Shown: positions 26,289-35,149 of the stretch, piece after piece | How the letters are laid out: the number at the start of each line of letters is the position of its first letter | How positions within the stretch are numbered: the stretch's first letter is position 1 | Assembly: GCA_016195815.1 (NCBI GenBank) | Contig: JACPYX010000018.1 | Span: 186,001-250,000 of the forward strand | Direction: 5' to 3' | Length of the DNA stretch: 64,000 nt | Origin: Chloroflexota bacterium | GTDB taxonomy: Bacteria; Chloroflexota; Anaerolineae; Anaerolineales; Villigracilaceae | The notes under the pieces: model-generated | Told to the model about the DNA's origin: nothing | Seen by the model: the letters and a program-made list of their open reading frames with translations, nothing else | The model's database searches: none | Made by a program: the position numbers and the translations under genes

Positions 26289-28580
26289 ATGGCAGTTACG
26301 GCAAACCTAGGTTATCCGCGTTTAGGCGCAAAACGTGAATTAAAATGGGCCTTGGAAGGCTATTGGTCGGGGAAACTTGGCGCTGTAGATCTCCTGAAGA
26401 CTGGCAAAGAATTACGGCTTGCGCACTGGAGGGTTCAGCAGGAAGCAGGCATTGATATCATCCCATCGAACGATTTTTCATTTTACGATCAGGTATTGGA
26501 TACAACCTGTATGGTTGGCGCCATACCCCAACGCTACTCCTGTCTCGAAAACCCGGCCGACCTTGATCTTTATTTTGCGATGGCAAGAGGGACTCAACAA
26601 GGCAGTCTTAATCTTCCTGCGATGGAAATGACCAAGTGGTTCGATACGAATTACCATTACCTTGTCCCGGAGATCGAAAAGGATCAGGTCTTTCGGTTTG
26701 CCTCCGCGAAAGTGATCGATGAGTTCGTTGAGGCAAAAGGTCTGGGCATTCACACCCGGCCCATATTATTGGGACCTGTGTCCTATTTGTTGTTGAGCAA
26801 ATCATCCTCTCCAGAAGGTGTCCCTCTGGACACCTTACCAAGTCTTATTTCTGTTTACACCGAAATTTTACAACGCCTCTCAGCCGCCGGGGCAGACTGG
26901 GTGCAGATGGATGAACCCTGCCTGGTTTTGGATCCTGATGAAAATACCCGCGCCGCCTACTCTTACGCGTACAGCCAATTAAGCCAGGTCACGGACGTGC
27001 GCCTGATGGTGGCAACTTACTTTGGTGGTCTTGGGGAAAATCTATCCCTGGCAGTTCATTTACCCGTTGCCGGTTTACATATTGATTTAGTTCGCGCACC
27101 GCAACAACTCGAAAACATACTGACAGTTCTGCCAGCCGAAAAAATCCTATCGTTGGGCGTGGTTGATGGGCGCAATGTCTGGCGGAATGATTTGGATGCA
27201 ACCCTCGCCCAGATTCAACAGACCGTTTCTGCTTTAGGTATGGATCGAATCCAGCTTGCGCCCAGTTGCTCATTGATGTTTAGTCCGCATGATCTGGATT
27301 TGGAGACCGAGTTGGATGCCGAACTACATTCATGGCTGGCGTTTGCCCGTCAGAAACTGGATGAACTCGCGGCGCTTAAGCAGGCAGTCGATGATGGAAT
27401 TGAAATTGTGGCTGAGGCGTTTTCAGCGAGTCGTGAAGCAGCCAAAAGCCGCCGCGAGTCGCCACGCACGCATAATTTGCAAGTGCGCAAACAACTCGAC
27501 GCTGTAGATCAATCCATGTTGCGGCGCGAGAATGAATACAAAGTGCGTAAATCCGCTCAAGCGGAAAAACTCTCTCTACCCTTGCTGCCAACCACTACCA
27601 TTGGTTCATTTCCACAGACCCCTGAAATACGCGCGCATCGTTCTGCCAAAAATAAGGGCAGCCTTCCGCAGGATGAATACGATGTATTAATGAAGATGGA
27701 AATCGCTCGTACGATCCGATTGCAGGAAGACATGGGGCTGGATGTTCTCGTTCACGGAGAATTCGAACGCACCGATATGGTTGAATACTTTGGAGAGCGT
27801 CTCACCGGGATTGCCTTCACCCAACATGGCTGGGTGCAAAGTTATGGTTCGCGCGGCGTGAGACCTCCAATTATCTTTGGCGATGTTGCCCGCCCTGTTC
27901 CAATGACCGTGGAATGGTCTGCGTATGCCCAATCCCTCACCAGCAAACCGATAAAAGGAATGCTCACCGGACCAGTCACTATACTGGAGTGGTCGTTCGT
28001 CAGGGACGATCAACCGCGCGCCTTGACCTGTCGGCAAATCGCATTGGCAATTCGCGAGGAAACGCTCGATCTGGAACGCGCTGGGATTCACATCATCCAG
28101 ATCGACGAGCCTGCCTTCCGCGAGGGGTTGCCCCTTCGCCGAACAGAGCAGGAAGCCTATCTTCAATGGGCGATTGAGTGTTTCAGGCTGGCATCCAGCG
28201 GGGTGCGTGACGAAACACAGATTCACACTCACATGTGCTACGCCGAATTCAATGACATCATTAAAGCCATTGGGCAAATGGATGCGGATGTTATTTCCGT
28301 TGAGGCATCCCGTTCGAAGATGGAACTATTGGATACCTTTGAACAATATAAGTACCCTGGGGATATAGGTCCCGGTATCTATGATATTCACTCGCCGAAT
28401 ATACCTTCGCAGGCTGAAATGGAAATATTGATCGCGAAAGCCGCACAGGTTGTGCCAATTGAACGTCTCTGGATCAACCCTGATTGCGGATTAAAAACAA
28501 GACAGTGGGATGAGGTTATCCCTGCGCTAAAAAATATGGTGAACGCCGCCCAAACCTTTCGGCAGCAACAGGATGTGTAA
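26289..28580 (+). CDS. metE: cobalamin-independent methionine synthase MetE
   Basis: Transfers a methyl group from methyltetrahydrofolate (polyglutamate) to homocysteine. 763 residues, full length. The N-terminal barrel begins ANLGYPRLGAKRELKWALEG and the C-terminal barrel begins TTTIGSFPQTPEIR. Zinc ligands are in IHTHMCYAEFND (His, Cys), the Glu further on (ISVEASRS), and Cys in NPDCGLKTRQW. Good AAAGGAG site. It is probably controlled from the inverted repeat region upstream; it stands alone between a folE fragment and an AIF-like flavoprotein. Confidence 0.97.
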   Translation: MAVTANLGYPRLGAKRELKWALEGYWSGKLGAVDLLKTGKELRLAHWRVQQEAGIDIIPSNDFSFYDQVLDTTCMVGAIPQRYSCLENPADLDLYFAMARGTQQGSLNLPAMEMTKWFDTNYHYLVPEIEKDQVFRFASAKVIDEFVEAKGLGIHTRPILLGPVSYLLLSKSSSPEGVPLDTLPSLISVYTEILQRLSAAGADWVQMDEPCLVLDPDENTRAAYSYAYSQLSQVTDVRLMVATYFGGLGENLSLAVHLPVAGLHIDLVRAPQQLENILTVLPAEKILSLGVVDGRNVWRNDLDATLAQIQQTVSALGMDRIQLAPSCSLMFSPHDLDLETELDAELHSWLAFARQKLDELAALKQAVDDGIEIVAEAFSASREAAKSRRESPRTHNLQVRKQLDAVDQSMLRRENEYKVRKSAQAEKLSLPLLPTTTIGSFPQTPEIRAHRSAKNKGSLPQDEYDVLMKMEIARTIRLQEDMGLDVLVHGEFERTDMVEYFGERLTGIAFTQHGWVQSYGSRGVRPPIIFGDVARPVPMTVEWSAYAQSLTSKPIKGMLTGPVTILEWSFVRDDQPRALTCRQIALAIREETLDLERAGIHIIQIDEPAFREGLPLRRTEQEAYLQWAIECFRLASSGVRDETQIHTHMCYAEFNDIIKAIGQMDADVISVEASRSKMELLDTFEQYKYPGDIGPGIYDIHSPNIPSQAEMEILIAKAAQVVPIERLWINPDCGLKTRQWDEVIPALKNMVNAAQTFRQQQDV

Positions 28581-28652
28581 GAAACATCTTTCTGGATATT
28601 CAAGAACTTTTTACTCGAAAATCAGTAAACCAGCTTGTGAAAGGAATGGAAT

Positions 28653-29825
28653 ATGAAGTCATATAAATTCTTAATCGTTGGAAGTGGCATGACTGCTGAT
28701 GCCGCGGTGCGCGGCATCCGTGAACTGGACCCGAACGGTTCGATTGGCATGATCGGCTCTGAAACCGATATGCCTTACGCTCGTCCTCCGCTCACCAAGG
28801 GAATGTGGAAGGGGCGTCCGTTTGAAAAGATCTGGCGCGGCACCGATAAATTGAATGTCGAATTTCATCTCGGAAGACAAGTGACCGAACTCGATCCCAA
28901 GTCAAAACTATTGCGCGACGATCAGGGTGAAGAATACAGCTACGATAAACTTTTGCTTGCTACCGGCGGTTCGCCGATCCGTTTGCCGTTTGGCGGCAAT
29001 GAAATTATTTACTACCGCACGCTTCAAGATTATCAACGCCTGCGCGCCCTGACCGAACAGGGACAGCGGTTTCTTGTGATCGGCGCTGGCTTCATTGGTT
29101 CTGAAGTTGCAGCGGTATTGAGTACGCTTGGCAAACAGGTGACGATGATTTTTCGGGAGAATTCGATCGGTGAGAATATTTATCCGTCTGAGCTTTCCAA
29201 CTTCCTGAACGATACCTATCGGAAGAAAGGGGTGGACCTCGTACTTGCAGACGAGGTTGCCAGCCTCGAGAAAACCGGTACCAGTTTCAAGGTCCAGACT
29301 CGAGGCGGACGCACTTTCGAAGTGGATGGAGTCGTGGCTGGGATTGGAGTCCGCCCCAACGTCGAGCTGGCAAAATCCGCAGGTTTGAAAGTCGAGAATG
29401 GCATTATCGTGGACGATCATCAGCGCGCGTCTATGCCCGATATTTTTGCGGCGGGTGACGTGGCGATGTTCCCTCATGCGACGCTGGGGAAACTGGCGCG
29501 CATTGAACACGAAGACAACGCTCTGCAAATGGGTAAACAGGCCGGGCGCAACATGGCTGGCGCGGATGAGCCTTATACGCACACGCCGTTCTTTTATTCA
29601 GATCTGTTTGAGTTTGGCTATGAAGCGGTTGGAGAGCTGAGCAGTAAGCTGGAGATGGTTACTGACTGGCAGGAACCTTTCCAAAAGGGCACGGTGTACT
29701 ATCTCGATGGCGGGCGCGTACGCGGCGTGCTGTTGTGGAATGTATGGAAAAAAATAGAAGAGGCGACTGCCTTGATGGCCGAGCCGGGACCCTTTAAGGC
29801 GGCTGAACTAAAAGGCAGGTTATAG
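28653..29825 (+). CDS. AIF / rubredoxin-reductase-like FAD-dependent NAD(P)H oxidoreductase
   Basis: 390 residues. FAD motif FLIVGSGMTADAAVRGI at the N-terminus, PYARPPLTKGMW typical of ferredoxin/rubredoxin reductases and AIF, NAD motif VIGAGFIGSEVAAVLSTLGK near 145, and DIFAAGDVAMFP as the C-terminal FAD contact. The last 90 residues resemble the reductase C-terminal domain. No Cys pair for disulfide chemistry is seen. The electron acceptor is not known; no ferredoxin or rubredoxin gene is adjacent. Confidence 0.9.
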   Translation: MKSYKFLIVGSGMTADAAVRGIRELDPNGSIGMIGSETDMPYARPPLTKGMWKGRPFEKIWRGTDKLNVEFHLGRQVTELDPKSKLLRDDQGEEYSYDKLLLATGGSPIRLPFGGNEIIYYRTLQDYQRLRALTEQGQRFLVIGAGFIGSEVAAVLSTLGKQVTMIFRENSIGENIYPSELSNFLNDTYRKKGVDLVLADEVASLEKTGTSFKVQTRGGRTFEVDGVVAGIGVRPNVELAKSAGLKVENGIIVDDHQRASMPDIFAAGDVAMFPHATLGKLARIEHEDNALQMGKQAGRNMAGADEPYTHTPFFYSDLFEFGYEAVGELSSKLEMVTDWQEPFQKGTVYYLDGGRVRGVLLWNVWKKIEEATALMAEPGPFKAAELKGRL

Positions 29826-29872
29826 CAAGGATGAGTATGGCATTTCTATATGTTGTGCCGGGAGAAAATATT

Positions 29873-31012
29873 ATGAAAAATAACACTTTATTGGATCTTG
29901 AGGCTTTTGGACAGAGCATCTGGATGGATTTTATCAGTCGAAGGACAACATCTTCGGGCGAACTCCAACAGCTGATCGAGCGGGATGGCATAAGCGGCGT
30001 CACTTCAAATCCCTCCATTTTTGAAAAGGCGATTGCGGGGAGCCATGACTACGACGAAGCGATTCATTCTTTAACCCGGAATGGGATGAACAGCGATGAA
30101 ATTTATCAAGCGCTGACGGTGGAAGATATCCAAAATGTTGCCGACCTCTTACGCCCCACTTACAGTCGAGCGGAGGGTCGGGACGGGTTTGTAAGCCTGG
30201 AGGTTTCTCCCGGGCTGGCACACGATAGCGACGGAACGATTGCAGAAGCCCGCCGGCTTTGGTCTCTGGTGGATCGCCCCAACGTGATGATCAAAGTTCC
30301 AGCCACTGCGGAAGGACTTCCAGCCATCCAACAACTCACTGGGGAGGGGATCAACGTTAACATTACCCTGCTCTTCGGTCTGCCTCGTTATAGAGAAGTG
30401 GTGGAAGCATATCTCGCCGGGTTGGAAACCCTGGCAGCTAAGAAAAAACCTCTCAACCAGGTTGCCTCCGTCGCTAGTTTCTTCCTCAGCCGCATTGACG
30501 TTCTTATTGATCCGATGCTTGAAAAAAAGATGGCAATAGATGGGTCACAGGTTGATATCGCCGCACACTTGCGCGGTCAAATAGCCATTGCCAGCGCCAA
30601 AGCGGCTTACGAAATATACAAAGAGATTTTTGGCAGTGATCGTTTCCAGAAACTTGCAAATAAAGGCGCACAGCCGCAACGGTTGTTGTGGGCCAGCACG
30701 AGTACAAAGAATCCTGATTACAGCGACATCAAATATGTGGAGGCGCTCATCGGTCCCAACACCATCAACACTTTGCCCATTGAAACACTGACTGCCTATC
30801 GGGATCACGGGCATCCGGAACAGAGTTTGGATCACAATGTACCTGACGCCTATCAGGCGTTAAAGGACCTTTCATCGGTTGGAATTGACCTGGATGCGGC
30901 AACTCAGCAATTGGAGGATAACGGCGTTGAAAGTTTCATCTCAGCCTTCGACCGATTGATGGCTTCTCTAAAAGAAAAACAAGCTGCTGTGCCTAAGCTG
31001 TCTGAGCGCTAG
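29873..31012 (+). CDS. tal: transaldolase
   Basis: Pentose-phosphate enzyme exchanging a dihydroxyacetone unit between sugar phosphates. 379 residues, the long Tal subfamily. GVTSNPSIFEKAI is near the N-terminus, and the Schiff-base Lys is in NVMIKVPATAEGLPAI. The ATG at 29873 has GGGAGA upstream and is preferred over 29831. It follows the AIF-like gene by about 50 bases and could supply NADPH-linked metabolism for redox stress (inference). Confidence 0.93.
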   Translation: MKNNTLLDLEAFGQSIWMDFISRRTTSSGELQQLIERDGISGVTSNPSIFEKAIAGSHDYDEAIHSLTRNGMNSDEIYQALTVEDIQNVADLLRPTYSRAEGRDGFVSLEVSPGLAHDSDGTIAEARRLWSLVDRPNVMIKVPATAEGLPAIQQLTGEGINVNITLLFGLPRYREVVEAYLAGLETLAAKKKPLNQVASVASFFLSRIDVLIDPMLEKKMAIDGSQVDIAAHLRGQIAIASAKAAYEIYKEIFGSDRFQKLANKGAQPQRLLWASTSTKNPDYSDIKYVEALIGPNTINTLPIETLTAYRDHGHPEQSLDHNVPDAYQALKDLSSVGIDLDAATQQLEDNGVESFISAFDRLMASLKEKQAAVPKLSER

Positions 31013-31019
31013 AAACTCA

Positions 31020-31076
31020 TGAGAATTGGTTTTCTTTTGACGAACCTCAGAGTGAACCGATAGCAACCGATTCTCA
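31020..31076. promoter_or_regulatory. inverted repeat between tal and folE
   Basis: TGAGAATTGGTT (31020-31031) and AACCGATTCTCA (31065-31076) are complementary at 11 of 12 positions, with a 33-base gap. It may be a terminator-like hairpin for tal or a folE leader. No strong T-run follows. Confidence 0.35.
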
Positions 31077-31098
31077 AAACAGTATAAAGGAAACCAAA

Positions 31099-31758
31099 AT
31101 GAATATTCATGACGATCCCGATGATATCGAATACCTTACAACAATGAAGTTGCAAATGCGCCAGATATCCGACGAGCAGTTTCATAAATTCGAAGGCTAT
31201 GCCGCTGAAATCTTCTCTGCGTTCGGACTCGACTTGAACACAGCGGCGACGAAAGACACGCCCCGTCGTTTTATCAAGGCGCTCTTTGACTCAACGGAAG
31301 GCTATGATGGCGATCCCAAACTTCTGCGCGTCTTCGACACGGAATGCCACGGCGAGCCCGATTGTCGCCTGAGCCAGGTCGTTGAGGGTCCCATTCCATT
31401 CTTTGCGCTTTGTGAACATCATGCCCTGCCCTTCTATGGAAAAGCTTATGTTGGTTACATTGCCCACGAGAACATCATCGGTATTTCCAAGTTGACGCGC
31501 CTGGTTCGGATCTTCTCCAAGCGCTTTGCGGTGCAGGAACGGATCGGTCAGCAAATCGGCGATACTCTGGAAACCATGCTTCATCCGCACGGTGTGGCTG
31601 TATATCTTGAGGCTCATCATCTGTGTATGGAGATGCGCGGCGTGCGCGAAATCGCCCCGATGACGCGCACGACCGTCTGGCGCGGTTTTTACGCAGAAGA
31701 TCCGACACTGCGATCCGAATTCTTCACCGCCTGTGGATTGCAAAGGAATGAAAGGTGA
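31099..31758 (+). CDS. folE: GTP cyclohydrolase I FolE
   Basis: First step of tetrahydrofolate/pterin synthesis: GTP to dihydroneopterin triphosphate. 219 residues. Zinc and catalytic residues are present in CEHHALPFYGKAYVGYI and in AVYLEAHHLCMEMRGVRE. A decayed 5' copy is located at 25,965. Its stop region supplies the ribosome site of the DsbA-like gene that follows. Confidence 0.96.
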   Translation: MNIHDDPDDIEYLTTMKLQMRQISDEQFHKFEGYAAEIFSAFGLDLNTAATKDTPRRFIKALFDSTEGYDGDPKLLRVFDTECHGEPDCRLSQVVEGPIPFFALCEHHALPFYGKAYVGYIAHENIIGISKLTRLVRIFSKRFAVQERIGQQIGDTLETMLHPHGVAVYLEAHHLCMEMRGVREIAPMTRTTVWRGFYAEDPTLRSEFFTACGLQRNER

Positions 31759-31767
31759 GTAAATACC

Positions 31768-32451
31768 ATGACCGACAAAAATATCCCCGAAATCTGGGAG
31801 TGGGCGGAATATTATTGACCCTGGTGCTATGTTGCGGCCGTGCGCCTGCAAAAAATCGCGCCTGAATATGAAGGACGTGTCCGTTTGGTGGAAAAGGCGT
31901 TTCCGCTGGAAGTATATGGCGGAGGTCCGCCTGACCGAGAGGAACTTGAATTGGAAATTTGGCTCGCGGCACTACAAGAACCTGCGGCAGTTTTCAAACC
32001 CTTTGGCGCGGACTGGCCCACGACCACGCTTCCCGCCTTCGACGCGGCTTGGTGCACGATTCAACAGGGCGAATCCTTCGGACGGGATTTCGATCTGCGA
32101 ATCCGCCGCGCATTCTTTGCCGAGGGACGCAACATCGGGAAACGCGAAGTGATGCTCGATCTCGCGCGCGAAGCGAATTTGGACATGGATCATTTCACTC
32201 GTCTCTTCAACAGCGATGTACCTCGCGCCGCTGTGTTGGAAGAAGGCAAACTCGGCAAGGAAAAATTTGGCGTGCGCGGCACGCCGACCATTATGTTGAG
32301 CAACGGCACGAAACTCCGTCACAAGATGTCGTACCCGAATATCAAAGATGGGAAGATTATTTCAGTCGGAAAACTGCCCTGTTGTGGCGAAGGTTGCTAC
32401 CAAGCCACGCGCGAATTATTTGAAAAAGCGCTCACACCTGAAGAAAAATAA
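31768..32451 (+). CDS. DsbA/FrnE-like thioredoxin-fold protein with in-frame UGA at the active site (candidate selenoprotein)
   Basis: 227 residues if the TGA at 31816-31818 is read through. The N-terminus is MTDKNIPEIWEWAEYY, then TGA, then PWCYVAAVRLQKI. DsbA/FrnE relatives have CPWCY at this place, so the UGA sits exactly at the first active-site Cys, giving UPWC (Sec17, Cys20). The rest is a normal DsbA-family domain with RGTPTIML (cis-Pro). AAAGGTGAG before the ATG is the ribosome site. A possible hairpin follows the UGA (GGTGC pairing with GCGCC, with a bulged U). The alternative, translation from GTG at 31840, would lose the active site. No other lesion is present, which argues against a pseudogene. 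Confidence 0.75.
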
Positions 32452-32454
32452 AAA

Positions 32455-32580
32455 ACATTTAATCACAAAGGCTTGTACTGAGCCTGTCGAAGTAAAACAA
32501 AAGGTCACGAAGGAAAATAAAAAAAATAGAAAAAGACTTTGCGTACCTTTGTGACCCTTCGTGGTAAAGAAAAAATCAAA
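32455..32580. repeat. dispersed intergenic repeat cluster
   Basis: The spacer contains GAGCCTGTCGAAG, GGTCACGAAGG, and on the other side GTACCTTTGTGACCCTTCGTGG. These words match the narG-narH spacer (4430-4515) and form a loose palindrome. No gene is present. Confidence 0.6.
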
Positions 32581-32596
32581 ATTAAAAAGGATAAAA

Positions 32597-33079
32597 ATGG
32601 AACCGCGTCTCAATTATTCCGAAGTTGCGCCCGAAGGCGTGGAAGGCTTGAGCAACCTCGAAGGCTACGTCCGAAAATCGGGGCTGGAACACAGCCTGCT
32701 CGAACTGGTCAAACTACGCGCCTCACAACTCAACGGATGCGCCTACTGCATTGACATGCACACCAAAGACGCGCGCACCAACGGCGAAAGCGAACAACGC
32801 CTATATGGAGTCAGCGCGTGGCACGAAGCGCCGTTTTACAGCGAGCGCGAACGCGCCGCCCTCGTCTGGACGGAAGCCGTGACGCTCATCAGCCAGGACC
32901 ATGTGCCGGATGAAGTCTACGCCGAAGCGCGCAAACATTTCTCGGAAAAGGAACTCGTGGACTTGACATTGGGAATCATCGCCATCAACAGTTGGAATCG
33001 GCTCGCCGTCAGCTTCCGCACGCTGGCGGGGTCCTACCAGCCCGACCATCCAGCCGCGAAAAAGGGTTCGTCCAAATAG
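32597..33079 (+). CDS. AhpD-like carboxymuconolactone decarboxylase-family protein
   Basis: 160 residues, all-helical, with the redox motif CAYCIDMH (Cys48, Cys51, His55) of AhpD-type alkylhydroperoxidases, following KLRASQLNG. AAGGA precedes the ATG at 32597; the upstream open frame is repeat DNA. It follows the DsbA-like gene, so two thiol-redox genes sit together. The peroxide substrate is unknown. Confidence 0.9.
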   Translation: MEPRLNYSEVAPEGVEGLSNLEGYVRKSGLEHSLLELVKLRASQLNGCAYCIDMHTKDARTNGESEQRLYGVSAWHEAPFYSERERAALVWTEAVTLISQDHVPDEVYAEARKHFSEKELVDLTLGIIAINSWNRLAVSFRTLAGSYQPDHPAAKKGSSK

Positions 33080-33088
33080 AGGATTGAC

Positions 33089-34048
33089 TTGCCCCCTCAC
33101 ACCGCTTCTTTCGCGCTCGAACCTGCTCCGCCCTTTCGGCTGGACCTCACTGTTTGGACTCTGCGTCGACGCCTCGATAATCTGTTCGACCGCTGGGATG
33201 GCAAAACTTATCTGCGTGTTTTGATCGAGGATGATAAGCCGTTTGAAATCGCAGTGATGCAACTCGGAGAATCGAAAAGCCCGCAGTTGCGCGTTGCGTT
33301 GACGGGTAAGACATTAACTTCCAAAACGAAGGCATTCGTCACCGTAGCACTGGAGCGTTTGCTCGGAATTAAAATTGACTTGCAAAAGTTTTACCGCTTG
33401 AGCAAAAAAGATCAATGGCTCGAACCGTTTGTCAGTCAATTTCAAGGTATGAAGCCGCCGCGTTTGCTGACTCCGTTTGAAGCGTTGGTCAACGCAATCG
33501 CTTGTCAGCAATTGACTCTCACGATGGGCATCCGCCTGCTCAACCGCCTGACCGAAGCGTATGGCATGGCGCTCAAAACGGAAGCAGGAATCGTCCACGC
33601 TTTTCCACGTCCGCAAGATTTGGCAAATGCCGACATCGAAGACCTACGCAAGATGGGTTTCAGTTATCAAAAAGCCCGCTACCTGACAAACATCTCGCGT
33701 TTCATCGTGGATGGAGAACTTAATCTGGATACGATCGCTCAATTAGATGATAAAGAAGCAGTTGCCCGTCTGTGCGAACTGAAAGGTGTGGGACGCTGGA
33801 CAGCGGAATACGTTCTCCTGCGCGGGTTGGGACGCACGCACATCTTCCCTGCGGACGATGTGGGCGCACGCAACAATCTGCAACGCTGGCTGGATTTATC
33901 TGGAACGATGACTTATGATAATACACGTGAGGCGTTAAGTCGCTGGGACGGTTATGGTGGGCTGGTTTATTTTCATCTATTGTTAAAAAGCCTGACAGAG
34001 AAAGGCTGGATAGGAGGCGGTTATGTTGAAGATCAAGCGCGTGTATGA
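33089..34048 (+). CDS. AlkA-like DNA-3-methyladenine glycosylase (HhH-GPD)
   Basis: Base-excision repair enzyme removing alkylated bases. 319 residues; N-terminal AlkA-type domain then HhH-GPD (about 125-300) with the hairpin LCELKGVGRWTAEYVLLRGL and the catalytic Asp in FPADDVGA. The start appears to be TTG at 33089, with GAGGA five bases upstream. It overlaps the DUF488 gene by 26 bases. Confidence 0.9.
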   Translation: MPPHTASFALEPAPPFRLDLTVWTLRRRLDNLFDRWDGKTYLRVLIEDDKPFEIAVMQLGESKSPQLRVALTGKTLTSKTKAFVTVALERLLGIKIDLQKFYRLSKKDQWLEPFVSQFQGMKPPRLLTPFEALVNAIACQQLTLTMGIRLLNRLTEAYGMALKTEAGIVHAFPRPQDLANADIEDLRKMGFSYQKARYLTNISRFIVDGELNLDTIAQLDDKEAVARLCELKGVGRWTAEYVLLRGLGRTHIFPADDVGARNNLQRWLDLSGTMTYDNTREALSRWDGYGGLVYFHLLLKSLTEKGWIGGGYVEDQARV

Positions 34049-34376
34049 AGCCGCTGAAAAAAGCGACGGTAAACGTTTTCTGGTCGAGCGGCTATGGCCC
34101 CGTGGGATGAAAAAAGAAGCCTTGAAAATGGATGCCTGGTTGAAGAATGTCGCGCCCAGCACCGACTTGCGCAACTGGTTCGCACACGATCCGCTCAAGT
34201 GGGCTGAATTTCAGAAGCGTTATCAAGCGGAACTACGCGCCAACTCTGTGGAATGGCAAATCATTTTAGAAGCCGCCCAAAAAGGCGATGTGACCCTGCT
34301 CTATAGCGCGCACGATACGGAACACAACAACGCGCTGGCGCTCAAATCCTTTTTGGAGAAGCGTTTGAAAAGGTAG
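34023..34376 (+). CDS. DUF488-family protein (YeaO-like)
   Basis: 117 residues with the family signatures KRVYEAAEKSDGKRFLVERL, WPRGMKKEAL and TLLYSAHDTEHNNA. The function of the family is unknown; members often sit by DNA repair or stress genes. The start lies inside the AlkA-like gene, so they are co-translated. Confidence 0.9.
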   Translation: MLKIKRVYEAAEKSDGKRFLVERLWPRGMKKEALKMDAWLKNVAPSTDLRNWFAHDPLKWAEFQKRYQAELRANSVEWQIILEAAQKGDVTLLYSAHDTEHNNALALKSFLEKRLKR

Positions 34377-34457
34377 GATCATGGAATGGTTAGAAACGGT
34401 TGATTCGCAAAGATAGATCGCCGATTTATAAAAACACATCAAAAGGAGATATACACA

Positions 34458-34703
34458 ATGTCCGAAAGCACAACCACGTTAGATGTACGAGAAATCCCGC
34501 CGCGCGAACGCCACCCGAAGATCTTCCAGACCTTCGATGCGCTGAAAGAAGGCGAGTTCTTCACGCTGGTCAATGACCACGACCCGAAACCGCTCTTCTA
34601 TCAATTCTCGCACGAGCGCGAGGGCTTGTTCGGCTGGGAATATCTGGAAGAAGGTCCCGAAACCTGGCAGGTGAAGATCAGCCGCGTCGCCGCGTCAGCC
34701 TAG
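34458..34703 (+). CDS. DUF2249 protein
   Basis: 81 residues. TLDVREIPPRERHPKIFQTF and LYQFSHEREGLFGWEYLEEG match the DUF2249 family, a TusA-like small domain common near hemerythrin and nitrogen-oxide respiration genes. There is no TusA-type catalytic Cys. AAAGGAG precedes the ATG. It is followed by a strong terminator. Confidence 0.88.
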   Translation: MSESTTTLDVREIPPRERHPKIFQTFDALKEGEFFTLVNDHDPKPLFYQFSHEREGLFGWEYLEEGPETWQVKISRVAASA

Positions 34704-34722
34704 GTAACGGAATAACTGCGAA

Positions 34723-34762
34723 AAACGTCCCGAAGGTTTTTTCAAAAACCTTCGGGACGTTT
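34723..34762 (+). terminator. terminator after the DUF2249 gene
   Basis: Perfect 19-base arms (34723-34741 and 34744-34762) with a two-base loop, GC-rich in the middle and T-rich at the end. Confidence 0.9.
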
Positions 34763-34780
34763 AACGAAAGGAAGATGATC

Positions 34781-34998
34781 ATGTCTTCAAACCTCAACTT
34801 GAATACAGAAGAACAACATAAGAAAGCCGAACGCTTTCGAGCGTTACATCACGGTTTGCATATTTTGGTTGCCCCAACGCCTGGGATGCCGCATCCGCCA
34901 AGGTGTTCGAACGGGCGGGGTTCAGCGCGATAGCCACAACCAGCGTGGGGATCGCGTCTGCACCTCGCGGTATTGCAAGATTTATCTTGCCGCAATAA
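34781..34998 (+). pseudogene. truncated, frameshifted PEP mutase / isocitrate lyase-family gene
   Basis: Begins with a good ribosome site (AAAGGAAG) and reads KKAERFRALHHGLHILVAP; one missing base then shifts to NAWDAASAKVFERAGFSAIA followed by TTSVGIASAP and a stop at 34996-34998. This is the N-terminal signature of the PEP-mutase/isocitrate lyase superfamily, normally 250-290 residues. About three quarters of the gene is gone. No intact copy lies in the window. The rest of 34999-35149 holds no gene. Confidence 0.85.
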
Positions 34999-35149
34999 AG
35001 CAACATAAATCCCCATTCGGGGATGATGTGTTACGATACCATAAGCCGCGTACCATCAGTTTCTATACCATAGTATCTCGCCGTGAAACTGTTGCATCTA
35101 CCTGACAGACGGCGCAAAAAATATGGGTAGAAGGAAAAAGGAGTAAAAA

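Noticed and set aside
31840-32451. DsbA-like gene starting at the GTG at 31840
   Set aside because: It would lack the CPWC-equivalent active site and has no ribosome site, whereas the ATG at 31768 has one.
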